Origin: Marisimplicoccus sp964437815 | GTDB taxonomy: Bacteria; Bacteroidota; Bacteroidia; Flavobacteriales; Flavobacteriaceae | Length of the DNA stretch: 5,126 bases | Direction of reading: 5' to 3' | NCBI GenBank assembly: GCA_964437815.1 | Contig: CAYTIE010000047.1 | Span: 1 to 5,126, forward strand | Shown: one piece after another, positions 1 through 5,126 of the stretch | Layout of the letters: each line of letters opens with the position of its first letter | Numbering within the stretch: the stretch's first letter is position 1 | Translations under genes and position numbers: made by a program | Notes under the pieces: generated by a model | Told to the model about the DNA's origin: nothing | The model's input: the letters and a program-made list of their open reading frames with translations, nothing else | Database searches by the model: none

Positions 1-21
1 AGCTTTTAAAATATCACTCAT
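1..21 (-). CDS. Possible 5' end of a minus-strand gene running off the left edge
   Basis: An ATG at 21-19 on the minus strand opens a frame reading MSDILKA up to the window edge. The same frame has a stop (TGA) at 33-31, so if there is a gene here it starts at this ATG. It lies 23 bp downstream of the nth stop on the same strand, and a TAATTTTG octamer ends 18 nt upstream of it. Seven codons are too few to identify a product. This could be the gene that follows nth in an operon, or a chance ATG. Confidence 0.35.
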
Positions 22-39
22 TACTATTTGTCAAAAATG

Positions 40-47
40 CAAAATTA
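40..47 (-). promoter_or_regulatory. Candidate -7 box upstream of the left-edge gene
   Basis: Read on the minus strand this is TAATTTTG, a full match to the Bacteroidota -7 consensus TAnnTTTG. It overlaps the nth stop codon and ends 18 nt before the ATG at 21. No TTG-type -33 element is visible 17-23 nt upstream, so this is at best half a promoter. The octamer is common by chance in sequence this rich in A and T. The identical octamer precedes the 476-residue gene at a similar distance. Confidence 0.25.
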
Positions 48-692
48 CTTAATAAGTTTATTAATTATACTCTTCCTTCCAATAGTTTTTGTAATTATAT
101 CATTGTTTATTTTCCAGCCTCTTGCCGGAGAGTACTCTCTACCATAATATATTATTCTTAAATGAAGGCTATTCCACTTATCTTTAGGAAAAATTCGTTT
201 GGCATCTTTTTCAGTTTGGGTCACATTTTTTCCATTTGAAAGTCCCCACCTATACATAAGTCTATGTATATGAGTGTCAACTGGAAATGCCGGTATTCCA
301 AATGCTTGGGAAATAACAACTGATGCAGTTTTATGGCCAACAGCCGGTAAATCTTCTAAATCCTCTAAGTTTTTAGGAACTTTTCCCTCATGTTTTTCAA
401 TTAAAATTTTAGACAAGCCCCAAATTCCTTTTGATTTAGCTGGAGAAAGACCAACAGGTTTGATAATATCTCTAATCCGGTCAACAGATAATTTAATCAT
501 ATCATAAGGATTGTCAGCCTTTTTAAACAAGATAGGAGTTATCTCATTTACTTTTTTATCTGTACTTTGAGCAGATAAAAGAACTGCAATTAAAAGCGTG
601 TAGGGATCTTTATGATTAAGAGGGATGTCTAATTTAGGGTAAATTGCCTCTAATTCATTTATCAAAAAATCTACTTTCTCTTTTAATTTCAT
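45..692 (-). CDS. nth: Endonuclease III (DNA glycosylase/AP lyase), Fe-S-less type
   Basis: Base-excision repair enzyme that removes oxidised pyrimidines from DNA and cleaves the abasic site by beta-elimination. The 215-residue protein has the family core: the LSAQSTD motif at 39-45, the helix-hairpin-helix LPAVGHKTA at 115-123 containing the catalytic lysine K121, and the VDTHIHRL segment at 138-145 containing the catalytic aspartate D139. Length is near the usual 210-220. The family's C-terminal four-cysteine [4Fe-4S] loop is absent. That region instead reads IIYYGREYSPARGW (180-193), and the whole protein has no cysteine. I recall the same C-terminus in flavobacterial homologues, so this looks like a lineage trait rather than damage. 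The ATG at 692 is fixed by an in-frame TAA directly in front of it. The gene is divergent from the peroxiredoxin gene, 26 bp away. Confidence 0.95.
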   Translation of the reverse strand: MKLKEKVDFLINELEAIYPKLDIPLNHKDPYTLLIAVLLSAQSTDKKVNEITPILFKKADNPYDMIKLSVDRIRDIIKPVGLSPAKSKGIWGLSKILIEKHEGKVPKNLEDLEDLPAVGHKTASVVISQAFGIPAFPVDTHIHRLMYRWGLSNGKNVTQTEKDAKRIFPKDKWNSLHLRIIYYGREYSPARGWKINNDIITKTIGRKSIINKLIK

Positions 693-718
693 TTAACTAT
701 TTTTATTAAAAATATATT

Positions 719-1171
719 ATGTTAAAAATAGGAGACAAAATACCAAATTTAGATTTAATTACACATAAGGGTGAAAAAATAAATTTAAATGATTTAAAAG
801 GAAAAAAAATTATCCTATTCTTTTATCCTAGAGCCAATACACCGGGGTGTACAGCTGAAGCATGTAATCTAAATGATAACTATTCTGATTTTATAAATAA
901 AGGTTATGAAGTAATAGGTGTAAGCCCTGATGAAGTTTCAAAACAAAATAATTTTGCTGAAAAATTTGGGTTTAAATACAATTTAATTGCAGATGATTCA
1001 AAGAAGCTTATTGAGGCTTTTGGAGTTTGGGGAAAGAAAAAGTTTAGAGGTAAAGAATATTTTGGTGTGATGAGGACAACATTTATAATTGGCGAAGATA
1101 GTTTAATTGAAAGAGTAATTGAAAAGGTCAACACTAAAGAGCATTCATTCCAAATCTTGGAAGAGGACTAG
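719..1171 (+). CDS. bcp: Thioredoxin-dependent peroxiredoxin, Bcp/PrxQ type
   Basis: Cytosolic peroxidase of the AhpC/TSA superfamily that reduces hydrogen peroxide and organic hydroperoxides with electrons from thioredoxin. The 150-residue protein carries the signature FFYPRANTPGCTAEAC at 34-49. C44 is the peroxidatic cysteine, with T41 and P42 of the TPGCT motif, and C49 is the resolving cysteine placed five residues later as in the Bcp subgroup. R119 in MRTTFIIG (118-125) is the conserved active-site arginine. Length is slightly below the usual 150-157, and no signal peptide is present. The start is set by an in-frame TAA at 707-709. No Shine-Dalgarno sequence is visible, only A/T-rich leader, which is normal in Bacteroidota. 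The gene is divergent from nth, and its TAG stop directly abuts the stop of the convergent gene on the other strand. Confidence 0.95.
   Translation: MLKIGDKIPNLDLITHKGEKINLNDLKGKKIILFFYPRANTPGCTAEACNLNDNYSDFINKGYEVIGVSPDEVSKQNNFAEKFGFKYNLIADDSKKLIEAFGVWGKKKFRGKEYFGVMRTTFIIGEDSLIERVIEKVNTKEHSFQILEED
744..751 (-). promoter_or_regulatory. Weak candidate -7 box for nth, inside the peroxiredoxin gene
   Basis: On the minus strand this reads TAAATTTG, a match to TAnnTTTG, about 51 nt upstream of the nth ATG and within the start of the divergent peroxiredoxin gene. No TTG -33 element is seen at the right distance. It is listed because the 26-bp gap between the two start codons is too short for a complete promoter, so nth transcription must start inside its neighbour or within that gap. 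Confidence 0.2.
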
Positions 1172-2602
1172 TTATTTATGTCCAAACATTTTCTTTTTAG
1201 TTATCATTTCTGATATACCTGCTGGCACCTTATCTTCCCATCCTCCTTTATTCTCTTTTATTTTTTTGAGAATTTTTTTAGAATAAATTTCAAGATATTC
1301 AGGAGTAAAGTCATCGATATCTACAATCTTATTATTGTATTTAAAGTATTTATAAAATTCTTTAACCTTTGGTTTTACTTTTAAAGTATTAGAATTTATG
1401 TAGCCCTTTTCATTACCATTCTTAGCAGGGTAAAGGTATATTTTCATACTGTTATTAAAGATGTTTCCAAACGCTTCAAGGATTCCTCCTCGCAGATCAT
1501 CATAATACTGATCATCAAAGATTTGAATGAAATTTATAACGCCCATTGTTAATCCAAGTTGTTTTTTAGTATATTGTGTCAAGTACTTTACAAGCTTGTA
1601 ATATTCTGGAAAATTTGAAATCAAAACATTATGACCTAAAGAGCTTAGTAGTTTTGCTCTATCAAGAAAATCACTATCTTCTATTTCACCAGTAGATCTT
1701 AAATTAGAGAGCGTTATCTCAAAGATTACTATAGTGTCTTCAGGGTTTACATTTTTTTCTTTAAGAAATATTTTATATGATTTCTTAAACATCTCTTCAT
1801 TAACCTTTGTAACCGGTCTAAAACTTCCTCTAAGGGTTAATATATTCTTTTTGTATAAGACTTGAGCAGGAAGAACATTCTTTCCATCTTTATTAAACAT
1901 AACTGCATCTGTCATTCCAAGTTTAATAAGTTCAAGGCTAATAAGTCTATTATCTATTTCTTTGAAAAGGGGGCCGCTAAAATTTATTGTATCTATTTCA
2001 ATCGCATCTTTATCTATTCCATCATATAAATATTTCATCATTTTAAGTGGTTCGTCATGTTTGTAAAATGCACCATAGATAAGATTTACTCCCATGATTC
2101 CAAGAACTTCTTGTTGAAGTTTAGCTTCACTTTGTTTAAATCTAACATGTAGAGATATTTCAGAATAGTCGTCTTTTACTGATGTTTGAAACCTAATCCC
2201 CATCCAGCCATGACCTTTAAATTTTTTTGCAAAATCAATTGTAGCAACAGTATTTGCGTAAACAAAGAAAAATTTGTTAGGGTGTTTCTTTCTTGAAATT
2301 CTTTTCTCTAATAAATCCATTTCATGATCAAGCATTTTAGAAAGACGGTTTTGAGTAACATATCTTTTATCCTCTTCTTTACCATAAATTTGATCACTAA
2401 AATTTTTATCATAAGCACTAATTGATTTTGCAACTGTTCCAGAAGCACCTCCAGCTCTATAAAAATGTCTAACAACCTCTTGACCTGCACCAATTTCGGC
2501 AAAGGTTCCGTAAACATTTTCGTTAAGATTAATCCTTAATGATTTCTTCGTAATTGAAGGTTCTGGATCTAGTACTTTATCACCTGGTAGAATGACAGAC
2601 AT
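1172..2602 (-). CDS. Conserved protein of unknown function (476 aa)
   Basis: I do not recognise a characterised family. The sequence resembles a large conserved protein that I associate with Bacteroidota genomes, where, from unverified memory, it carries unrelated labels such as nicotinate-nucleotide adenylyltransferase or TonB-dependent receptor. Neither label fits: there is no nucleotidyl-transferase HxGH motif, signal peptide, beta-barrel pattern or membrane helix. The glycine-rich N-terminal part looks most conserved: YGTFAEIGAGQEVVRHFYRAG (31-51), GGASGTVAKSISAYD (51-65) and the FKGHGWMGIRFQT segment (128-140). Later come KKNILTLRGSFRPVTKVN (251-268), LGHNVLISNFPEYYKLV (322-338), a possible Rossmann-like strand and turn, and GGILEAFGNIF (372-382). 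The C-terminus is lysine-rich, and no cysteine occurs in the whole protein. It is probably soluble and cytosolic. The ATG at 2602 is the natural start, since the same frame has a stop at 2623-2621. The gene is transcribed alone from the divergent region at 2603-2669. Confidence 0.9.
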   Translation of the reverse strand: MSVILPGDKVLDPEPSITKKSLRINLNENVYGTFAEIGAGQEVVRHFYRAGGASGTVAKSISAYDKNFSDQIYGKEEDKRYVTQNRLSKMLDHEMDLLEKRISRKKHPNKFFFVYANTVATIDFAKKFKGHGWMGIRFQTSVKDDYSEISLHVRFKQSEAKLQQEVLGIMGVNLIYGAFYKHDEPLKMMKYLYDGIDKDAIEIDTINFSGPLFKEIDNRLISLELIKLGMTDAVMFNKDGKNVLPAQVLYKKNILTLRGSFRPVTKVNEEMFKKSYKIFLKEKNVNPEDTIVIFEITLSNLRSTGEIEDSDFLDRAKLLSSLGHNVLISNFPEYYKLVKYLTQYTKKQLGLTMGVINFIQIFDDQYYDDLRGGILEAFGNIFNNSMKIYLYPAKNGNEKGYINSNTLKVKPKVKEFYKYFKYNNKIVDIDDFTPEYLEIYSKKILKKIKENKGGWEDKVPAGISEMITKKKMFGHK

Positions 2603-2669
2603 CCTTAGTTTTTTACAAAATTACAAAGATTGTTTAACTTACAACAATAAAATGTGATAGATTTAACTA
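2603..2669. promoter_or_regulatory. Divergent intergenic promoter region
   Basis: This 67-bp gap separates the starts of the 476-residue gene (minus) and the metallo-hydrolase gene (plus) and is the only real intergenic space in the window. It must hold promoters for both. A good minus-strand promoter candidate is listed separately. No full TAnnTTTG match is seen on the plus strand. TTACAA occurs three times, at 2613, 2621 and 2639, the first two as near-perfect tandem 8-mers (TTACAAAA then TTACAAAG). The repeats could form an operator or may simply reflect the base composition. Confidence 0.6.
2616..2644 (-). promoter_or_regulatory. Candidate Bacteroidota-type promoter for the 476-residue gene
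   Basis: On the minus strand a TTG at 2644-2642 is followed after 18 nt by TAATTTTG (2623-2616). This fits the Bacteroidota sigma-ABfr layout of a TTG-type -33 box about 17-23 nt from TAnnTTTG. Only 14 nt separate the -7 box from the ATG at 2602, so the predicted leader would be fewer than about 10 nt, giving a nearly leaderless transcript. AAGG touches the ATG directly and is too close to act as a Shine-Dalgarno site. Confidence 0.5.
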
Positions 2670-3440
2670 ATGTTTAAGATTACTTTTTTAGGAACTGCAA
2701 CTTCTCAAGGAATACCCGTTATAGGTAGTGATAATCCTGTTTCCTTAAGTGATAATTTAAAAGACAAAAGACTTAGGTCCTCAGTACTAATTAATTGGGA
2801 TGATTTTAATCTACTTATTGATTGTGGTCCAGATTTTAGACAACAGATGATAAGGTCTAATTGTAGTAAGCTTGATGCTATACTGTTTACACATGAACAT
2901 GCTGATCATACAGCAGGACTTGATGATATAAGGCCTTTTTCTTATAGACAAGGTAAGATTCCAATTTATTTACACAAAAGAGTTCTGAATTCATTTGAAA
3001 CAAGATTTGCATATATTTTTAATGAACATCAAAGATATCCAGGAGTTCCTGACTTTACAGTCAACCTTATTAGTAAAGAGAATGATTTTGAAGTAGGGGG
3101 TAAGCTTATAACACCGATTGAAGTATTACACCAGAAATTACCTGTTTTAGGTTTTAGAATTGATAATTTCGCATATTTAACTGACGTTAAGACAATAGAG
3201 GCTGAAGAACTTGATAAAATTTATAATTTAGATGTATTAGTTCTAAGTGCCTTAAGATTTGAACCTCATCCTACTCATCTGAATATTGATGAAGCAATTC
3301 AAATTATTAATAAAGTAAAACCAAAAAAGACATATCTAATTCATATTAGTCATGATATGGGATTCCATGATGAGGTCTCAAAAAAACTTCCAGAGAATGT
3401 TTACCTATCTTATGATGGTCTTGAAATTGAAATTAATTAA
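2670..3440 (+). CDS. PhnP-like metallo-beta-lactamase-fold hydrolase
   Basis: Metal-dependent hydrolase of 256 residues, most similar in layout to PhnP-type phosphodiesterases (phosphoribosyl cyclic phosphate hydrolases); the true substrate is unknown. The N-terminus shows FLGTATSQGIPVIG (6-19), typical of the PhnP/RNase Z-like branch. The metal motif HEHADH at 75-80 supplies H75, H77, D79 and H80. Further ligands are probably H154 (EVLHQKLP), D172 (YLTDV) and H225 or H228 in HISHDMG (225-231), so the dinuclear site looks intact. E. coli PhnP has an extra zinc site built from cysteines after the first loop. Here that stretch reads GSDNPVSLSD (19-28) with no cysteine, so the site is missing. 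No phosphonate (phn) genes are nearby, so a phosphonate role is not supported. The ATG at 2670 follows an in-frame TAA at 2664-2666. The 3' end overlaps the convergent hydrolase gene by 4 bp. Confidence 0.9.
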   Translation: MFKITFLGTATSQGIPVIGSDNPVSLSDNLKDKRLRSSVLINWDDFNLLIDCGPDFRQQMIRSNCSKLDAILFTHEHADHTAGLDDIRPFSYRQGKIPIYLHKRVLNSFETRFAYIFNEHQRYPGVPDFTVNLISKENDFEVGGKLITPIEVLHQKLPVLGFRIDNFAYLTDVKTIEAEELDKIYNLDVLVLSALRFEPHPTHLNIDEAIQIINKVKPKKTYLIHISHDMGFHDEVSKKLPENVYLSYDGLEIEIN

Positions 3441-4081
3441 AGATTTGTATTATCTATCCATTTTATAATACTGGACAAGTTTTCTTGATTAATTGTATGT
3501 CCTGATTCAAACTCTTCAAAAGTTATATTATCATTATACTTGATTAATTCTAATATTGTTTCTTTAACAAGAGAAATTGGGATAATATCATCATATAGCC
3601 CATGGGAAGTGTATGCTAAAATATTAATGTATTTATCGATTTCATTATCAAAAATATTTAGATTTATATATGAACTAATAGGTAAAATCCTCCTAATATT
3701 TTTAGAATAATCTAAACCTAATTTCCAACAAATACTAGCACCCTGACTAAACCCCAAAACAGTAGTGTCAGACTTATTTAATTTATACTCTTCTGATATT
3801 CCATCTATATTATTAATAATAATATTAGCAATTCTATCAACATCATTTTTCTTTTTATAATATGATCTATTAATTATATCTGTTTGATCTACATCAAACC
3901 AAGTGAATCCCCCAAATGGGAGTAAAATAGGTGCCTCTAAAGAAATAATTGTGTGACTTTTTGGTAAGTATCCTTCTAATGAAAAAAGATCTTCTTTATT
4001 ACTTCCATAACCATGAAGTAAAAATATGCTTGGACTATTTTGTTTAATTTCTGAATGTCTAATCAGATATTTTAAGTCCAT
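3437..4081 (-). CDS. Alpha/beta hydrolase, carboxylesterase/phospholipase family
   Basis: Small cytosolic serine hydrolase of 214 residues resembling the Abhydrolase_2 (YpfH/acyl-protein thioesterase-like) family, which cleaves carboxyl esters or thioesters; the substrate cannot be read from the sequence. The oxyanion-hole motif LHGYGSNKEDL is at 22-32 and the GGFTWFDVD segment at 57-65 is typical of the family. The nucleophile elbow GFSQG at 110-114 contains S112. The acid is D164 in HGLYDDIIP (160-168) and the catalytic histidine is H195 in ESGHT (192-196), so the triad is complete. There is no signal peptide. An in-frame stop at 4087-4085 leaves the ATG at 4081 as the only reasonable start. 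The gene begins 10 bp inside the end of the dihydroorotase-like gene, so the two are surely cotranscribed and probably translationally coupled. Its stop codon shares TTAA with the stop of the convergent metallo-hydrolase gene. Confidence 0.9.
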   Translation of the reverse strand: MDLKYLIRHSEIKQNSPSIFLLHGYGSNKEDLFSLEGYLPKSHTIISLEAPILLPFGGFTWFDVDQTDIINRSYYKKKNDVDRIANIIINNIDGISEEYKLNKSDTTVLGFSQGASICWKLGLDYSKNIRRILPISSYINLNIFDNEIDKYINILAYTSHGLYDDIIPISLVKETILELIKYNDNITFEEFESGHTINQENLSSIIKWIDNTNL

Positions 4082-5126
4082 AACTTATTCTCAAATAAAT
4101 TGTTATTATTAATTACTCCATAAACCTTTCCAGTCATTTTTTTGCCTATAAAAGCACAATTTTTTGAAGTTGACAGTATATGATCTTCTTTAAATGTATA
4201 AGTTGAGTCAGGATCAAATAGGGTGATCTCTGCTTTAGATCCAATTTGTATTTTATTATTATTAATTGATAAATTTTCTTTTCCTCTAGTTAAAATATCA
4301 ATTATCTTGTCTAGTGGAAAGATATTTGATAATATTCCAAACATACATTCTAATCCAATACTTCCAGAGAGTGCATTATCAAATTCAACTTTTTTATTAT
4401 CAACATCAATAGGTTCATGCATGCTTGTTACATAGTTTATTGTTCCATCTAGAAGAGCATCTTTTAATAGATCTGAATCTTTTTTGGATCTAAGAGGAGG
4501 GGATAACTTTAGGTTTGTGTTATAATCTAACAAGTTATCATCGTTTAAAATTAAATGAGCCAAACTAACACTACAAGTAACATTCAAACCCTTATTCTTA
4601 GCATCCTTAATCATATTTATACTTTTTCCTGTTGAAACATATGGTATATGTAGCTTACCTCCTGTGTAGTCAAGGATTTCAAGATCTCTAAAGATTTGTA
4701 TTGATTCAGAAACTTTAGGTATACCTTTAAGACCTAATGAGGTACTGACTAATCCTTCATTCATTACACCATTAGACGATAGGTTTTCGTCATTAGGATA
4801 CGAAATAACTAATCCTCCAAAACTTTTAGAATATTCAAGAGCAATTTTCATAAGACTTGAATCCTTTATTGCTTTTTTGTGATCCCCATAAGCAATAGCT
4901 CCAGCTAATTTCATATCATATAATGGGGCTAGTTCTTTACCTTCAGCATTTAATGTCAAATTAGCAATAGGATAAAGTGTAGAAGTATGATTTTTTGATT
5001 TTTTTATCACGTATGAAACTGATGAGTGAGAATCAATTAAAGGTTTTGTGTTTGGGTTTAATAGTAAAGAAGTAAAGCCACTTGATGAAGCTGTAAAGAG
5101 CCCATTCTCAATATTTTCTCTTTCTT
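4072..5126 (-). CDS. Dihydroorotase homologue, probably non-catalytic (5' end beyond the window)
   Basis: Amidohydrolase-superfamily protein related to class I dihydroorotase, the third enzyme of pyrimidine synthesis. About 350 residues are visible. The frame stays open to the right edge and the sequence upstream of the GTG at 5010 is family-like, including GFTSLLLNPNTKP (visible residues 16-28, the PNTxP motif). The start is therefore outside, with an estimated 65-75 residues missing. Other family landmarks are AGAIAYGD (about 74-81), PPLR (209-212), the SGSIGLE segment (about 253-259) and the C-terminal GSKAEITLFDP. Key residues are changed: the metal histidine of HVST is Y162 (PYVST), the first histidine of the PHHL motif is A189 (SLAHL), and the catalytic aspartate of DHxP is M235 (SMHEP). 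It is therefore unlikely to hydrolyse dihydroorotate. By analogy with the inactive PyrC' of Pseudomonas it may be structural, for example partnering aspartate carbamoyltransferase; this is inference. It overlaps the downstream hydrolase gene by 10 bp. Confidence 0.88.
   Translation of the reverse strand, partial: ERENIENGLFTASSSGFTSLLLNPNTKPLIDSHSSVSYVIKKSKNHTSTLYPIANLTLNAEGKELAPLYDMKLAGAIAYGDHKKAIKDSSLMKIALEYSKSFGGLVISYPNDENLSSNGVMNEGLVSTSLGLKGIPKVSESIQIFRDLEILDYTGGKLHIPYVSTGKSINMIKDAKNKGLNVTCSVSLAHLILNDDNLLDYNTNLKLSPPLRSKKDSDLLKDALLDGTINYVTSMHEPIDVDNKKVEFDNALSGSIGLECMFGILSNIFPLDKIIDILTRGKENLSINNNKIQIGSKAEITLFDPDSTYTFKEDHILSTSKNCAFIGKKMTGKVYGVINNNNLFENKLWT

Noticed and set aside
274..507. 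Open frame on the plus strand within nth
   Set aside because: It lies wholly antisense to a clearly conserved nth gene and its translation has no recognisable domain.
698..705. TATTTTTA as a -7 box for the peroxiredoxin gene
   Set aside because: It lacks the final G of TAnnTTTG, has no TTG -33 partner, and such T-rich strings are expected by chance here.
802..809. Run of eight A residues in the peroxiredoxin gene as a slippage or phase-variation site
   Set aside because: It encodes ordinary Lys codons in a very A-rich genome; the frame is intact and similar runs occur throughout the window.
904..1134. Open frame on the minus strand within the peroxiredoxin gene
   Set aside because: It is antisense to an intact conserved gene and its hydrophobic, serine-rich translation is typical of an antisense shadow.
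2308..2517. Second minus-strand frame inside the 476-residue gene
   Set aside because: It is an out-of-frame reading of a continuous conserved coding region with no family features.
2606..2613. TAGTTTTT as a plus-strand -7 box for the metallo-hydrolase gene
   Set aside because: It misses the terminal G and there is no -33 element at a suitable distance.
2631..2647. Hairpin from TTGT and ACAA in the divergent gap
   Set aside because: The stem is only four A/T-rich pairs with a long loop, too weak to call a terminator or regulatory RNA.
2670..3440. Naming the metallo-hydrolase phnP
   Set aside because: The similarity is at the fold and motif level; the cysteine site and phosphonate context are both missing.
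4223..4435. Plus-strand frame inside the dihydroorotase-like gene
   Set aside because: It is antisense to family-matching sequence and shows no independent support.

Overview
This is a compact, AT-rich bacterial window (roughly 30% G+C by eye). Only about 115 bases lie outside genes, in three short gaps (22-44, 693-718 and 2603-2669). The gene content and protein sequences point to the phylum Bacteroidota, probably a low-G+C, streamlined flavobacterium-like organism. The signs are an endonuclease III with no Fe-S cysteines, a PhnP-like metallo-beta-lactamase protein, a large conserved protein of unknown function that I associate with Bacteroidota, a divergent dihydroorotase homologue, start sites without Shine-Dalgarno sequences, and octamers matching the Bacteroidota -7 promoter consensus TAnnTTTG. 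No mobile element, CRISPR array, tRNA, rRNA or phage gene was seen.

Left part (1-1171): the first codons of a possible minus-strand gene sit at the edge (1-21). They are followed by nth (45-692, minus; base-excision repair of oxidised pyrimidines), which is divergent by 26 bp from a bcp/PrxQ-type peroxiredoxin (719-1171, plus; peroxide removal). Together these form a small oxidative-damage module, one gene removing the oxidant and the other repairing its damage to DNA.

Middle (1172-3440): a 476-residue cytosolic protein of unknown function (1172-2602, minus) has its stop codon directly against the bcp stop. A 67-bp divergent promoter region separates it from a PhnP-like metallo-beta-lactamase-fold hydrolase (2670-3440, plus), which keeps its metal ligands.

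Right part (3437-5126): two minus-strand genes form an overlapping pair. Upstream is a dihydroorotase homologue that runs off the right edge. The first in-frame GTG, at 5010, is not its start, because family-like sequence continues to the last base of the window. The visible part has lost several catalytic or metal-binding residues, so it is probably a non-catalytic PyrC'-like protein. Its 3' end overlaps by 10 bp a small alpha/beta hydrolase of the carboxylesterase/phospholipase family. The hydrolase in turn overlaps the metallo-hydrolase gene tail to tail through a shared TTAA.

The window is mostly ordinary core-genome sequence and I see no convincing new multi-gene system. The points most worth following are the dihydroorotase-like pseudoenzyme and its coupled hydrolase, the uncharacterised 476-residue protein, and the cysteine-free endonuclease III.
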